A stretch of 64,000 nt of DNA from Acinetobacter sp. TGL-Y2 (GCF_001612555.1 NZ_CP015110.1:1-64000), one strand, 5' to 3'. Positions 11,692 through 20,881 are shown, counted from the first letter of the stretch. The notes: generated by a model not told the origin, from the letters alone. Made by a program: numbers and translations.

Positions 11692-11715
11692 AAAAAGCCA
11701 AACACATGGTTTGGC
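11692..11715 (-). terminator. Intrinsic terminator of anmK
   Basis: On the minus strand, GCCAAAC and GTTTGGC form a seven-pair stem with a five-base loop followed by T5. It begins 41 nt after the anmK stop codon. Confidence 0.85.
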
Positions 11716-11756
11716 ATCTGAAGTCTTAAATGTGTAGACAAAATTTCTGGATTAAA

Positions 11757-12884
11757 CTAAACCGCCGTGATTGTGCCCAATATGCGGTAATCTTTGGCAC
11801 CCGTCACTTGGGGTAAGTTGCCACTCAGCTGGTGCATGAAACGCATTGCGAGCCATGCGAATGCCGTGCCTTCTACCCATGTCGGCGCTAAACCTAGATC
11901 TGAAGTGGTTTGAACAGACCAGTGGTGTTTGCGTAAACGCCAGCGCAGTTGTTCAAGTAAGTGTGAGTTGTATGCACCGCCACCACAGACATAAACTTCG
12001 CCTGTATCCATACCCGAACGGTAAATGGCTTTTTTAATGGCACGCGTCGTCACTTTTAACAAGGTGGCTTGAACGTTTTCAGGGGTATCTTCAAGTTCTT
12101 CATATTCTGAATCGTTACGCCAATCTAAAATTTGTTCATCGAGCCATTCCAAATTGAAGTCTTCACGCCCCGTACTTTTTGGGGGTTCTTTAGAGAAAAA
12201 TTCGTGTTCTTGTAGGCGATCAAGTAGAGCGCGTATGGGTTGACCATAGGCTGCCCAACTGCCATTTTCATCATAAGGTTGACCGGTATAACGATGACAC
12301 CAAGCATCCATTAAGATATTGGCCGGGCCAGTGTCAAAACCATAGACACCTTGAGGATTTCCAGCGGGCAACATGCTGACATTGGCTATGCCGCCCAAGT
12401 TTAAAATGACCCGATGAATTGATTCATGTTGAAACAAGGCTTGATGAAAAGCGGGCACAAGAGGTGCACCTTGACCGCCTGCCGCCATATCACGGCGACG
12501 AAAATCTGAAATCACCGGAATTTGCGTAATTTCAGTAATAATATTCGGATCACCAATTTGTAAGGTAAAACCATGTTCAGGGCGGTGACGAATGGTTTGG
12601 CCGTGTGAGCCGATGGCTTTGATTTGCGTTTTATCCAGTTTATTTTCAGTGATGAGCTGATTGATACCCTGACCAATCATTTGCGCCAAAGCCACATCGG
12701 CTTTGCCCATCCGATCAATTTCATTGTCATCCGGGAGCGTCAGGGCCATCAACTCATCACGCAGATCAGGATCAAACGCTAAGGTCAGCGCTGCATGGAG
12801 CTTGAGTGGATCGAAAGAAGCAGCAACAATGTCGACACCGTCCATGCTCGTGCCTGTCATTACCCCAATATAGATCGCTGTCAT
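11757..12884 (-). CDS. anmK: Anhydro-N-acetylmuramic acid kinase
   Basis: AnmK hydrolyses the 1,6-anhydro ring of anhydro-MurNAc and phosphorylates it to MurNAc-6-phosphate during peptidoglycan recycling. The 375-residue protein shows the ATPase-fold phosphate loop GVMTGTSMDGVD at the N-terminus, LQIGDPN, the nucleotide-binding DTGPANILMDAW and VCGGGAYN near residue 315. I start at 12884 because this gives the conserved MTAIYIGVMTGTS opening. The upstream ATG at 12944 would add 20 residues without homology and would overlap the tyrS promoter region. It is divergent from tyrS, an arrangement common in Acinetobacter and Pseudomonas. A terminator follows the stop. Confidence 0.93.
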   Translation of the reverse strand: MTAIYIGVMTGTSMDGVDIVAASFDPLKLHAALTLAFDPDLRDELMALTLPDDNEIDRMGKADVALAQMIGQGINQLITENKLDKTQIKAIGSHGQTIRHRPEHGFTLQIGDPNIITEITQIPVISDFRRRDMAAGGQGAPLVPAFHQALFQHESIHRVILNLGGIANVSMLPAGNPQGVYGFDTGPANILMDAWCHRYTGQPYDENGSWAAYGQPIRALLDRLQEHEFFSKEPPKSTGREDFNLEWLDEQILDWRNDSEYEELEDTPENVQATLLKVTTRAIKKAIYRSGMDTGEVYVCGGGAYNSHLLEQLRWRLRKHHWSVQTTSDLGLAPTWVEGTAFAWLAMRFMHQLSGNLPQVTGAKDYRILGTITAV

Positions 12885-12917
12885 GATGATTCTAAAGCCT
12901 GCAATATGCTGAAAAAG

Positions 12918-12926
12918 TGTTAGTAT
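12918..12926 (+). promoter_or_regulatory. Candidate tyrS promoter (extended -10)
   Basis: TGTTAGTAT matches an extended -10 element (TGn plus TAGTAT) 40 nt before the tyrS ATG, in the 81-nt gap between the divergent anmK and tyrS. No good -35 is seen. Supported by position and motif only. Confidence 0.35.
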
Positions 12927-12965
12927 ATCGCACAAATTGAACAACTGATGTATTTGGGTTTTGTA

Positions 12966-14180
12966 ATGTCAAATTTCCTCGCAGCTGAAGAACAACTTGC
13001 CCTCATTCAACGAGGCACGCATGAAATTATTTCTGAAGAAGACCTTCTGAATAAATTAAAACAAAATCGTCCTCTTAAAATCAAAGCGGGTTTTGACCCG
13101 ACAGCGCCTGACTTACATCTTGGTCATACGGTTCTGATTAATAAACTCAAAGTATTTCAAGACCTAGGTCATGAGGTATTTTTTTTGATTGGTGACTACA
13201 CCGCAATGATTGGTGATCCGTCAGGCAAGAGTGCAACACGTCCGCCGTTGTCACGTGAACAAGTGTTAGAAAATGCCAAAACCTATCAAGAACAAGTCTT
13301 TAAAATTTTGGACCCAAATAAAACCAAAGTGGTGTTTAACTCTGAATGGTTTGCACAAAAAACTGCGGCTGATTTAATCCAATTGGCTTCTCAGCAAACG
13401 GTTGCACGGATGCTTGAGCGTGATGATTTCACCAAACGTTATAACAGTCATCAGCCAATTGCGATTCATGAATTCTTGTATCCACTGGTACAAGGCTATG
13501 ACTCAGTTGCGCTTGAGGCAGATGTTGAACTCGGTGGCACAGACCAAACCTTTAACTTGTTAATGGGTCGTACATTACAAGGTCGTTATAACCAAGAACC
13601 ACAAGTGTGTATTACTGTACCGATTCTTGAAGGTTTAGACGGCGTCAACAAAATGTCTAAATCTTTAGGGAACTACATTGGTGTCTTTGATGCACCGGGT
13701 GCAATGTATCAAAAAGTGCTTTCCATGCCTGACTCCTTGATTGAACGTTATTTTGATCTACTCAGCTTTAAATCTGTTGAAGAGATTGAAGTGTTATTAA
13801 AAGAAGTAGCTGAAGGGCGTAACCCTCAAGAAGTGAAAAAAATTCTTGCGCTTGAGTTGGTTGAACGTTTCCACGGAAGCGATGCTGCTGCCAATGCGCA
13901 TAAAGGTGCAGGCAATATTATTACCGAAGGTGAACTGCCTGAAGGTACACCTGAAGTGACCATTTCACGTGGTGAGTTTGGTGGTGAAATGTTTATCGCA
14001 TCGATCGTGCGTGCAGCGGGTTTAACCAGCAATGCAGCGCAAGCCAAAGATGCTGTTTCACGTGGAGCCGTTAAGGTCGATTGGGACGTGGTTGATGCTT
14101 CTTACTCAGTGAAAGAAAATAAAACCGTGATTGTGCAAGCGGGTAAGAAAGCCATTGCCAAAGTGACGTTCACAGATTAA
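12966..14180 (+). CDS. tyrS: Tyrosyl-tRNA synthetase
   Basis: Class I aminoacyl-tRNA synthetase that charges tRNA-Tyr. In 404 residues it shows the HIGH-type motif DLHLGHTV near residue 43, the tyrosine-pocket region, the KMSKS loop (NKMSKSLGN) near 228 and a C-terminal S4 RNA-binding domain (about 340-404). The DLHLGH and exact KMSKS motifs match the TyrZ-like branch found in many gammaproteobacteria rather than the KFGKT-type of E. coli. I start at ATG 12966 ([10 protein letters not shown]), the conserved N-terminus; an in-frame ATG at 12948 adds six residues. Neither has a strong Shine-Dalgarno. An intrinsic terminator follows. Confidence 0.95.
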   Translation: MSNFLAAEEQLALIQRGTHEIISEEDLLNKLKQNRPLKIKAGFDPTAPDLHLGHTVLINKLKVFQDLGHEVFFLIGDYTAMIGDPSGKSATRPPLSREQVLENAKTYQEQVFKILDPNKTKVVFNSEWFAQKTAADLIQLASQQTVARMLERDDFTKRYNSHQPIAIHEFLYPLVQGYDSVALEADVELGGTDQTFNLLMGRTLQGRYNQEPQVCITVPILEGLDGVNKMSKSLGNYIGVFDAPGAMYQKVLSMPDSLIERYFDLLSFKSVEEIEVLLKEVAEGRNPQEVKKILALELVERFHGSDAAANAHKGAGNIITEGELPEGTPEVTISRGEFGGEMFIASIVRAAGLTSNAAQAKDAVSRGAVKVDWDVVDASYSVKENKTVIVQAGKKAIAKVTFTD

Positions 14181-14197
14181 TTCATAATACCTCGATT

Positions 14198-14227
14198 AAA
14201 AAAGCCATCCTTAGAGATGGCTTTTTT
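14198..14227 (+). terminator. Intrinsic terminator after tyrS
   Basis: AGCCATC and GATGGCT form the stem, with an A run before it and six Ts after it. It could act on both strands, but the next gene runs away from it. Confidence 0.88.
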
Positions 14228-14337
14228 ATGGCATAATTTTTAAAAATGACTATTTTTTAATAAATTTGATAATTTTTGGTTCTGACCGTGTTTATCCTTT
14301 AAAATGCCGCATCCAGTACTCAATAGTTTGAAGATTC

Positions 14338-16275
14338 ATGATTCAGTTAGACCAACTTTCTATACGCCGCGGTGGACGTGTTTTATTTCAAAAAGCGTCA
14401 ATGCAACTTCATCCAGGTTGGAAAATCGGTTTAACTGGCGTAAATGGCGCAGGTAAATCTACGCTCTTCAATGCACTATTGGGTGGAATGGAATCTGACA
14501 GTGGTTCATTGACTCGTCCAGCAGTTTGGACAGTTGCGCATATGGCGCAGGAAATCAAAGCTTTAGATATGAAAGCGATTGATTTTGTATTGTCAGGTGA
14601 TGAAGAGTTTTGGGACATTCAAAACAAACTTGATCAACCTGATACATTGTCTGATGATGAGCTTGCTCATTTATATGGTCGTTTTGACGAAATTAATGGT
14701 TATACCGCACCATCTAAAGCATCACAATTAATGGCAGGTTTGGGTTTCTTTGAACATCAGTCTCAACTAGATGTATCTAGTTTCTCGGGCGGTTGGCGTA
14801 TGCGTCTGAATTTGGCTCGTACACTGATGAGCCGTTCAGACTTACTGCTTCTTGATGAACCGACCAACCATTTGGACTTAGATGCGATCCTGTGGTTAGA
14901 GGATTGGCTGAAAGCCTATGAAGGTACATTGATCCTGATTTCGCATGACCGTGACTTCTTAGATGCCATTACCGATCATATTCTACATATCGAAAACCAA
15001 GAATTAATCATGTATACGGGTAACTATTCGACTTTTGAACGTACCCGTAGTGAACGCTTAGCACAGCAACAACAAGCCTATGAAAAGCAGTTGGAAACTC
15101 GTGCGCATTTGCAAAAGTATATTGACCGTTTTAAAGCACAAGCGACCAAAGCGAAACAAGCGCAAAGTCGTATTAAACAACTTGAACGTATGCAGGAACT
15201 TTCTGCTGCGCATGTCGATACGCCGTTTACCTTTAGTTTCCGTGAACCGACCAAAATGAGTTCGCCATTACTTGAACTTGAGCATGCTGACATCGGTTAT
15301 GGCGACAAGCTGATCGTGACCAATGTGAGTTTACAGATCACCCCGACCAGCCGTATTGGTTTATTGGGGATGAATGGTGCGGGTAAATCGACCCTGATTA
15401 AATCTTTAGTCGGTGATTTACAGCTTATTCAAGGTACACGCAACGATTCAGAGCTTTTAAACATCGGTTACTTTGCACAGCATCAGATGGATGCTTTGGA
15501 TGGTAATGCCAGCCCAATGTTGCAATTGGCACGTATCGCAGACAAGAAAATTAGTGAAGCAAGCCTACGTTCATTCTTGGGTAGCTTTGGGTTTAGTGGC
15601 GAACGTATGGATACCCCAAGTGAAAGCTTCTCCGGTGGTGAGCGTGCCCGTTTAGCCTTGGCTTTAATTGTATGGCAACGTCCAAACGTACTCATTCTCG
15701 ATGAGCCAACCAACCATTTGGACTTGGATATGCGTCATGCCTTAACCATGGCATTGACCGATTTTGAAGGAGCAGTGGTTCTGGTATCGCATGAACGTCA
15801 ACTGATTGCCAGTGTATGTGATGAGTTGATTCTGGTTCATGGTGGTCAAAGCCGTGAATTTGATGGTGACTTGAGCGCGTATGCAGATTGGTTACGCCAA
15901 GCACGTATTGATATGATGAAAAATGGTCAACAACCTGCTGCACCAGTCAAATCTCAAGTTGTGACAAAGCCTGTGGCCTCAAAAGGTGACAAGGAAGCGC
16001 AACGTAAAGAAGCGGCGCGTCGCCGTGAACTCAGTCGTCCTGTACGCAAAAATATTGAAAAATTAGATGCTGAAATTGCGAAAATTCAACCGCGCTTGGC
16101 TGAAATCGAAGTTTTACTCGGTGATTCGGGATTGTATGAAGCATCTCGTAAAAATGATTTATTAAAGCTGATGACTGAGCAAACTGAACTGAAAGCCAAG
16201 TTAGAGAAAGCTGAAGAGAAAATGCTTGAACTGATGATGGAACTCGAAGAGCTAGAGGCTTCTTTAGAAGATTAA
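14338..16275 (+). CDS. yheS: ABC-F family ATPase, YheS type
   Basis: ABC-F proteins have two ATPase domains and no membrane part; they bind the ribosome and modulate translation. In 645 residues there are two complete cassettes: Walker A GVNGAGKST, signature FSGGWRMRLN and Walker B LLLLDEPTNHLDLD, then GMNGAGKST, FSGGERARLA and VLILDEPTNHLDLD. Between them lies the basic linker rich in Q, K and R (about residues 240-300). A charged C-terminal coiled-coil arm extends from about 540 to the end. The opening (IRRGGRVLFQKA) and length fit the YheS subgroup better than Uup or EttA. Not an exporter, and no resistance role can be claimed. It stands alone between terminators. Confidence 0.9.
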   Translation: MIQLDQLSIRRGGRVLFQKASMQLHPGWKIGLTGVNGAGKSTLFNALLGGMESDSGSLTRPAVWTVAHMAQEIKALDMKAIDFVLSGDEEFWDIQNKLDQPDTLSDDELAHLYGRFDEINGYTAPSKASQLMAGLGFFEHQSQLDVSSFSGGWRMRLNLARTLMSRSDLLLLDEPTNHLDLDAILWLEDWLKAYEGTLILISHDRDFLDAITDHILHIENQELIMYTGNYSTFERTRSERLAQQQQAYEKQLETRAHLQKYIDRFKAQATKAKQAQSRIKQLERMQELSAAHVDTPFTFSFREPTKMSSPLLELEHADIGYGDKLIVTNVSLQITPTSRIGLLGMNGAGKSTLIKSLVGDLQLIQGTRNDSELLNIGYFAQHQMDALDGNASPMLQLARIADKKISEASLRSFLGSFGFSGERMDTPSESFSGGERARLALALIVWQRPNVLILDEPTNHLDLDMRHALTMALTDFEGAVVLVSHERQLIASVCDELILVHGGQSREFDGDLSAYADWLRQARIDMMKNGQQPAAPVKSQVVTKPVASKGDKEAQRKEAARRRELSRPVRKNIEKLDAEIAKIQPRLAEIEVLLGDSGLYEASRKNDLLKLMTEQTELKAKLEKAEEKMLELMMELEELEASLED

Positions 16276-16291
16276 TCTTTTAAACGAACGT

Positions 16292-16325
16292 AAAAAGAAG
16301 CCCAATGAAAATTGGGCTTCTTTTT
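16292..16325. terminator. Bidirectional terminator after yheS
   Basis: A 15-pair stem with core GAAGCCCAAT/ATTGGGCTTC and GAAA loop, with A5 and T5 arms. It serves yheS on the plus strand and could serve the MerR-monooxygenase pair on the minus strand. Confidence 0.9.
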
Positions 16326-16356
16326 ATCTTGGTATTTTTAATTAATACGAATAGTT

Positions 16357-16650
16357 TTATTGAAGAATGTCTGATTTAAAATATTGAACTACTTCGGTCA
16401 GATTAAGTGCTAAATATGCTTTCGTATATGCTTGCTCAAAATGGTATTGATAATCAAACTCTGTATTATATCTCTCCTAAAGTAATAGTCGAGTTGGTTG
16501 ATCTAAACAATAATGTAGTTGAAAGAGGGTACATCCAGATTCCGAAATAGTTTGTTTACATAGGTTTTTCAAAGCTTGAATTGTTTCATCAATTTTATTT
16601 TGGTCCGTAATTTTTAATTCGGCTGTAATATAAAAGCCAGAAGTTAGCAT
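16357..16650 (-). pseudogene. Small antibiotic-biosynthesis-monooxygenase-like gene, amber-interrupted
   Basis: Reading the minus strand from ATG 16650 (AAGGA upstream at good spacing) gives 57 residues (MLTSGFYITAELKITD...). An in-frame TAG follows at 16477-16479, then 39 more codons in the same frame (ERYNTEFDYQYHFEQAY...) to TAA at 16357. The whole would be about 97 residues. Size, the ITAELKI start strand and the pattern 'L-L-L-stop-E-R-Y...H...A' resemble ABM-domain monooxygenases, where a tryptophan normally precedes E-R/E-Y. A TGG-to-TAG change would explain the break. The gene lies 48 nt downstream of a MerR regulator, probably in one operon. Family assignment is tentative; the interruption is seen directly. 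Confidence 0.65.
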
Positions 16651-16698
16651 TTTTATGTTCCTTATTGATCAGTGAATAAAAATGCTATCAAGTAGAGT

Positions 16699-17061
16699 TC
16701 ACTCTAGCTCAAGCTTTTTTTCTTCATAAAGCTCAATTTTGTATTTCACAATTTCTAGTTCTGTATTAAGTCGCTTTATTTCCTCATTCAAAATTTTAGA
16801 ATGTTCAACTAAAATTTGCTTTCTTAAATGCAGTGTTTGATTACCTTGTTGTCTAAAGGATGAAAACTTTTTGATTTGATTCAATGGCATTCCAGTAGAT
16901 TTGAGCCGCTTAATCCAAGTTAACCATTCTAAATCACGATGATCATATTCGCGTCTTCCTGATGGATTACGGTAGATATTTTTGAGTAAGCCTTCTTTTT
17001 CATAATAGCGAAGTGTATGAATAGATAAGCCCGTTTGCTTGGCAACATCTGAAATGAGCAT
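16699..17061 (-). CDS. MerR-family transcriptional regulator
   Basis: A 120-residue regulator with the MerR N-terminal winged helix-turn-helix (MLISDVAKQTGLSIHTLRYYEKEGL, with the conserved RYYEKEGLL), the wing (NPSGRREYDHRDLEWL) and a long C-terminal dimerisation coiled coil from about residue 75. It has no cysteines for metal binding. It is also too short for an added ligand domain, so it belongs to the small redox- or aldehyde-type MerR proteins; the inducer is unknown. GAGGATGACTCC precedes the ATG. It probably controls itself and the interrupted monooxygenase gene downstream. Confidence 0.88.
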   Translation of the reverse strand: MLISDVAKQTGLSIHTLRYYEKEGLLKNIYRNPSGRREYDHRDLEWLTWIKRLKSTGMPLNQIKKFSSFRQQGNQTLHLRKQILVEHSKILNEEIKRLNTELEIVKYKIELYEEKKLELE

Positions 17062-17112
17062 GGAGTCATCCTCTGTAATAGCATTGTTTTAGTCTTATAA
17101 AAATACTATTAC

Positions 17113-17136
17113 AAAAAAACCGCGCTTTCGCGCGGT
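17113..17136 (-). terminator. Intrinsic terminator of dnaK
   Basis: On the minus strand, ACCGCGC-GAAA-GCGCGGT is followed by T7. It starts about 38 nt after the dnaK stop codon and separates dnaK from the merR gene transcribed in the same direction. Confidence 0.9.
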
Positions 17137-17174
17137 CTTTTGTTAACTCTTTCGAGTTAGGTTAAAGCAACAAA

Positions 17175-19115
17175 TTATTTTTTGTCATCTTTAACTTCAG
17201 TGAACTCAGCATCTACAACGCCATCGTCTGCTTTCTGAGCTTGACCTTCACCGCCTTGGAAAGCGTTAGGATCAAAACCTTCAGCACCACCTTGACCTTG
17301 TGCAGCTTCATACGCACGTTGGCTAATTGGCATGATGATGTTTTGCAGCGCTTCAGTTTTCGCTTTGATTGCATCAACGTCATTTTCTTTAGTCGACGCT
17401 TCAAGCTCAGCAACCGCAGTTTCAATCGCTGTTTTTTCGTCAGCAGTCACTTGTTCGCCAAGATCCTTAATCGCTTTTTGTGAAGATGAAACTAAAGCAT
17501 CAGCTTCGTTACGTGCTTTTGCAAGCTCTTCAAATTTACGATCTTCTTCAGCATTCGCTTCAGCATCTTTGATCATCGCTTCGATTTCAGCATCAGACAA
17601 ACCTGAGTTTGCTTTAATTTGAATCGATTGCTCTTTACCTGTGCTCTTGTCTTTCGCAGATACTTTCAAGATACCATCAGCGTTGATGTCGAAAGACACT
17701 TCAATTTGTGGCACGCCACGTGGAGCAGGTGGGATGTCACCCAATTGGAAGTTACCGAGCAATTTGTTTTGCTGAGCCATTTTACGTTCACCTTGGAACA
17801 CAGAAATGTCTACAGCAGGTTGGTTGTCAGCAGCAGTTGAGAACACTTGAGATTTCTTCGCAGGAATCGTGGTGTTTTTCTCAATGATTGCAGTTAACAC
17901 GCCGCCCATGGTTTCGATACCAAGTGTAAGCGGAGTCACGTCAAGAAGAAGTACGTCAGTTTTGTCGCCAGACAATACAGCACCTTGAATCGCAGCGCCT
18001 ACAGCTACAGCTTCGTCAGGGTTCACGTCTTTACGTGGTTCACGACCAAAGAATTCTTGTACTTTTTGTTGTACAAGTGGCATACGTGATTGACCACCCA
18101 CCAAAATCACGTCAGAGATGTCTGAAGTCGAAAGACCAGCATCTTTAAGCGCAATCTTACATGGTTCAATGGTACGAGCAACCAAATCAGCAACCAAACC
18201 TTCAAGCTTAGAACGAGTAACGTTGATCACTAAATGCTTAGGACCCGTCGCATCAGCCGTGATGTAAGGTAGGTTGATTTCAGTTGCATTCGAAGAAGAA
18301 AGTTCGATCTTCGCTTTTTCAGCCGCTTCTTTTAAACGTTGAAGTGCCAGTGGATCTTGCTTTAAGTTAAAGCCTTGCTCTTTCTTGAACTCTTCAACCA
18401 AGTACTCGATTAACGTGTTATCGAAATCTTCACCACCTAGGAATGTATCACCGTTGGTTGACAATACTTCGATTTGTTGGTCGCCATCAAGGTCAGCGAT
18501 TTCAATGATGGATACGTCAAAAGTACCACCACCCAAGTCGTAAACCGCGATTTTACGGTCGCCTTCTTTTTTGTCCATACCGAACGCTAACGCCGCAGCA
18601 GTTGGTTCGTTAATGATACGTTTAACTTCTAAGCCTGCAATTTTACCTGCATCCTTAGTTGCTTGACGTTGAGCATCGTTAAAGTAAGCCGGAACAGTAA
18701 TCACGGCTTCTGTCACTGTTTCGCCTAAATAATCTTCAGCTGTCTTTTTCATCTTTTTCAAGATTTCAGCAGAGATTTGCTGTGGCGCGAATTTTTTATC
18801 GTTAACATCAACCCAAGCATCGCCATTGTCAGCTTTGATGATTTTATAAGGCACAAGACCGATATCTTTTTGAACAGCTTGGTCTTGGTACTTACGACCG
18901 ATCAAACGCTTGATTGCGAATAGTGTGTTTTTCGGGTTGGTCACTGCTTGACGCTTCGCAGATTGACCTACAAGGATTTCACCATCTTTATACGCAACAA
19001 TAGAAGGGGTTGTACGTGCGCCTTCAGCGTTGTCGATGACTTTAACTTTGTCGCCTTCAAGAACAGCAACACAAGAGTTTGTTGTACCTAAATCGATACC
19101 AATGATTTTAGCCAT
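17175..19115 (-). CDS. dnaK: Molecular chaperone DnaK (Hsp70)
   Basis: DnaK is the ATP-dependent chaperone that folds and disaggregates proteins with DnaJ and GrpE. In 646 residues it shows the phosphate-1 motif [13 protein letters not shown] at the N-terminus, [13 protein letters not shown] near residue 170, VGGQSRMP near 340, the interdomain linker [12 protein letters not shown] near 390, a beta-sandwich substrate domain, and a lid ending in an acidic tail ([12 protein letters not shown]). The start follows GAGGAAACATCC. grpE lies 152 nt upstream on the same strand, but dnaK has its own sigma-32 type promoter (see 19166-19193). dnaJ is not in the window. Confidence 0.98.
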   Translation of the reverse strand: MAKIIGIDLGTTNSCVAVLEGDKVKVIDNAEGARTTPSIVAYKDGEILVGQSAKRQAVTNPKNTLFAIKRLIGRKYQDQAVQKDIGLVPYKIIKADNGDAWVDVNDKKFAPQQISAEILKKMKKTAEDYLGETVTEAVITVPAYFNDAQRQATKDAGKIAGLEVKRIINEPTAAALAFGMDKKEGDRKIAVYDLGGGTFDVSIIEIADLDGDQQIEVLSTNGDTFLGGEDFDNTLIEYLVEEFKKEQGFNLKQDPLALQRLKEAAEKAKIELSSSNATEINLPYITADATGPKHLVINVTRSKLEGLVADLVARTIEPCKIALKDAGLSTSDISDVILVGGQSRMPLVQQKVQEFFGREPRKDVNPDEAVAVGAAIQGAVLSGDKTDVLLLDVTPLTLGIETMGGVLTAIIEKNTTIPAKKSQVFSTAADNQPAVDISVFQGERKMAQQNKLLGNFQLGDIPPAPRGVPQIEVSFDINADGILKVSAKDKSTGKEQSIQIKANSGLSDAEIEAMIKDAEANAEEDRKFEELAKARNEADALVSSSQKAIKDLGEQVTADEKTAIETAVAELEASTKENDVDAIKAKTEALQNIIMPISQRAYEAAQGQGGAEGFDPNAFQGGEGQAQKADDGVVDAEFTEVKDDKK

Positions 19116-19165
19116 TTGGATGTTTCCTCAAAAATATTTTTGCAATTGTTTATGCTTGTTATCCG

Positions 19166-19193
19166 ATATGAGAGCCATTCAAAATTTTTCAAG
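19166..19193 (-). promoter_or_regulatory. Sigma-32 (RpoH) heat-shock promoter of dnaK
   Basis: On the minus strand, CTTGAAA (19187-19193) is a perfect sigma-32 -35 element. It is followed after 13 nt by TCTCATAT (19166-19173), six of eight matches to CCCCATnT. Transcription would start near 19159, about 44 nt before the dnaK ATG. Confidence 0.75.
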
Positions 19194-19236
19194 TAAAATT
19201 GTTAAAAAAAATGAAAAACTCTCGAATTCTTTAGCA

Positions 19237-19261
19237 TTTAGCCAAGTTTAACTTGGCTAAA
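19237..19261 (-). terminator. Hairpin between grpE and dnaK
   Basis: A perfect 11-pair hairpin (TTTAGCCAAGT / ACTTGGCTAAA, loop of three) starts seven nucleotides after the grpE stop. It lacks a T run on the minus strand. It may be a partial terminator, an attenuator or an mRNA 3'-end stabiliser that lowers readthrough from grpE into dnaK. Confidence 0.6.
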
Positions 19262-19267
19262 CACAAT

Positions 19268-19816
19268 TTATTGACCCACTAAAACCATGGCAGGACGAAG
19301 TAAACGACCCGCTAGGGTATAGCCTTTTTGCAATACAGTGCCGACTTCACCCGCTTTTGCATCAGGAGCAATCCCTACGGCTTGATGAAAATCTGCATTA
19401 AAACCATGGTCAGTATCGACTACGACTACACCAAACTTCTCTAAAGTGGTAATTAGTGATTTCAATGTCAGTTCAACACCTTCGGAAAGTGCTGTTTTTT
19501 CGCCGCCCGTTGCAGCAATTGCGCGTTCAAGGTTGTCGACTGTATCCAAAAGCTCTTTTGCAATTTTCTCTAAAGCAAATTTTTTCGATGTATCTGCTTC
19601 ACGCTCTAAACGCTCTTTGGTTTTTTCTGCTTCATATTTAGCATTTGCAGCAACCGCTTTTTCGTATTTCAGATTTTCAGTCAATGTTGTAATTTGAGCT
19701 TGTAAATCTTCAACATTCACTTCAGGTTGTTCTGTAGTAGATTGATGTTCTACGTTATCCGCTTGAATGTCTTGAGCTTGAATATCTTGAGTCTGATCGG
19801 TTTGCTCATTTGCCAT
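19268..19816 (-). CDS. grpE: GrpE nucleotide exchange factor
   Basis: GrpE releases ADP from DnaK and senses heat. The protein has an acidic, glutamine-rich N-terminus, a long coiled coil (about residues 45-120) and a C-terminal beta domain with [31 protein letters not shown] and the terminal MVLVGQ. I prefer the start at 19816 (MANEQTDQ, 182 residues) because this matches the usual Acinetobacter N-terminus and has GCGGAG upstream. An in-frame ATG at 19849 also has a good binding site (AAGGA) and would add [11 protein letters not shown], so a longer form is possible. A sigma-32 promoter lies about 110 nt upstream. Confidence 0.94.
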   Translation of the reverse strand: MANEQTDQTQDIQAQDIQADNVEHQSTTEQPEVNVEDLQAQITTLTENLKYEKAVAANAKYEAEKTKERLEREADTSKKFALEKIAKELLDTVDNLERAIAATGGEKTALSEGVELTLKSLITTLEKFGVVVVDTDHGFNADFHQAVGIAPDAKAGEVGTVLQKGYTLAGRLLRPAMVLVGQ

Positions 19817-19925
19817 GGAAGATCTCCGCTTAAATGGGTTTTTAAACATGTACAGTCCTTAAGGCATCAGTGTTAACCAAGTTAATGCTGAACTGCCATG
19901 AGTGTTTAATTCATCAATACACAAG

Positions 19926-19953
19926 AAATGTGGGCGACTCAGAATAATTCAAG
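19926..19953 (-). promoter_or_regulatory. Sigma-32 (RpoH) heat-shock promoter of grpE
   Basis: On the minus strand, CTTGAAT (19947-19953), a 13-nt spacer and CCACATTT (19926-19933) match CTTGAAA-N13/14-CCCCATnT with one mismatch in each element. The predicted start near 19919 gives a leader of about 100 nt to the shorter grpE start. Confidence 0.78.
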
Positions 19954-20080
19954 TTAATAAACGGTTTATTTCATAAATAGAATGCACAAGCCGACCTAAA
20001 AACCTTTTATAGGTGTTTTAGTGTTTAATACGATCAGAGTAATATGTTAAAACGATAAATAGCTGAATCTGTTTGATTTA

Positions 20081-20133
20081 CGTGATGTGTATCACATAAT
20101 TTCATTGTTCAAAGTGAAAAGCAGATTATGTAT
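20081..20133 (+). promoter_or_regulatory. CRP/Vfr-like site and promoter for the small RNA candidate
   Basis: GTGA-TGTGTA-TCACA at 20082-20096 fits the CRP/Vfr consensus TGTGA-N6-TCACA except for the first base. Nine nucleotides downstream, TTGTTC (20105-20110), a 17-nt spacer and TATGTA (20128-20133) make a plausible sigma-70 promoter with start near 20140. The site would be centred about 50 nt upstream of that start, a position used for activation. No protein gene follows within 480 nt. Confidence 0.5.
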
Positions 20134-20139
20134 ATAAAA

Positions 20140-20287
20140 AAAATATAAAAACAGATAAAACAAGTCTTTCAGTTAAATGATGAGCAGCTGTATTATCTTT
20201 AACCAGATACTCACGCTGTAGTTTCTATTTATTTTTTGCTTTTGCATTTTCATAGCTCGTCCGACCTCCTTGGATGAGCTTTTTTTG
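20140..20287 (+). ncRNA. Candidate trans-acting small RNA with intrinsic terminator
   Basis: About 148 nt between a plausible promoter and a clear intrinsic terminator, with no credible ORF (the longest ATG frame, at 20178, has 14 codons and no ribosome binding site). The 3' end is the hairpin AGCTCGTCC (20254-20262) / GGATGAGCT (20272-20280) followed by T7. A U-rich stretch (20222-20250) before the hairpin resembles an Hfq-binding site. The nine-base hairpin loop GACCTCCTT contains CCUCCUU, complementary to Shine-Dalgarno sequences. I do not recognise the RNA family; the 5' end is inferred. Confidence 0.5.
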
Positions 20288-20617
20288 TCTATGGTTTTTA
20301 AGATTACATTGTAAGCATATAGGGGTGAAATATTACCAATGTTATTGCTATCAGTGCCATTCGGACTATTTTATCTACCATAAACTCTACAAATTTCTCT
20401 ATTATTTCAAGTTTAAATAAACGTTTACCAGAATGCTTTGAATTGATTTGATCTCAAAATTCCTATTTTACATTTTTGAGGGTTTCTTAACGGGATCACG
20501 TTAAAAGACGGACCAATTCTACACGCAAAAAAAAACAAACTTAGTAATGATAGGCACTCGAAGCTGAAGCAAGCTTTGATGTATTTATTTTGATGTATTG
20601 ATTAAAGGAATATTGCG
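20288..20617. other. Intergenic region with no identified feature
   Basis: 330 nt of AT-rich sequence between the small RNA terminator and the lipoprotein gene. No ORF or RNA signature was found. The promoter of the lipoprotein gene should be here but is not clear. A short direct repeat TTTGATGTATT occurs twice just before the gene (about 20576-20600). Confidence 0.5.
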
Positions 20618-20881
20618 ATGAATAAATTTGGTCTTTTATCTTTAGTATTAGCCAGTGCAAGTTTAACCATGGTGGGCTGTGCATCAACCCAGTCTCCTGA
20701 ATCAGCACAATCAACGCCACAGACAGAAAGCCTAGATCATTCTGCGGCACAAAGTTCTTCAATTGAATCTAATACTCAAAATGGCGTTGCTGTACAAGCA
20801 GATCCAAGCTTAGAACAGGCTGAACCGGTGCAAGTGAGTCCTATGGGCGATGTTCCTGAGTCAACACAACCTGTTCAATAA
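20618..20881 (+). CDS. Small hypothetical lipoprotein
   Basis: An 87-residue protein with a lipoprotein signal peptide: MNKFGLLSLVLASASLTMVGC, cysteine near residue 21 in the lipobox MVGC. The mature part is short, rich in serine, glutamine, proline and glutamate, and predicted disordered, without a known domain. AAAGGAATATTGCG precedes the ATG. The gene is monocistronic, followed by a strong terminator. Likely anchored to a membrane; residue +2 is alanine, so outer-membrane sorting is expected by the usual rule. Function unknown. Confidence 0.8.
   Translation: MNKFGLLSLVLASASLTMVGCASTQSPESAQSTPQTESLDHSAAQSSSIESNTQNGVAVQADPSLEQAEPVQVSPMGDVPESTQPVQ

Noticed and set aside
20178..20222. 14-codon frame MMSSCIIFNQ inside the small RNA candidate
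   Set aside because: No ribosome binding site and no sign of conservation; too short to support as a gene.
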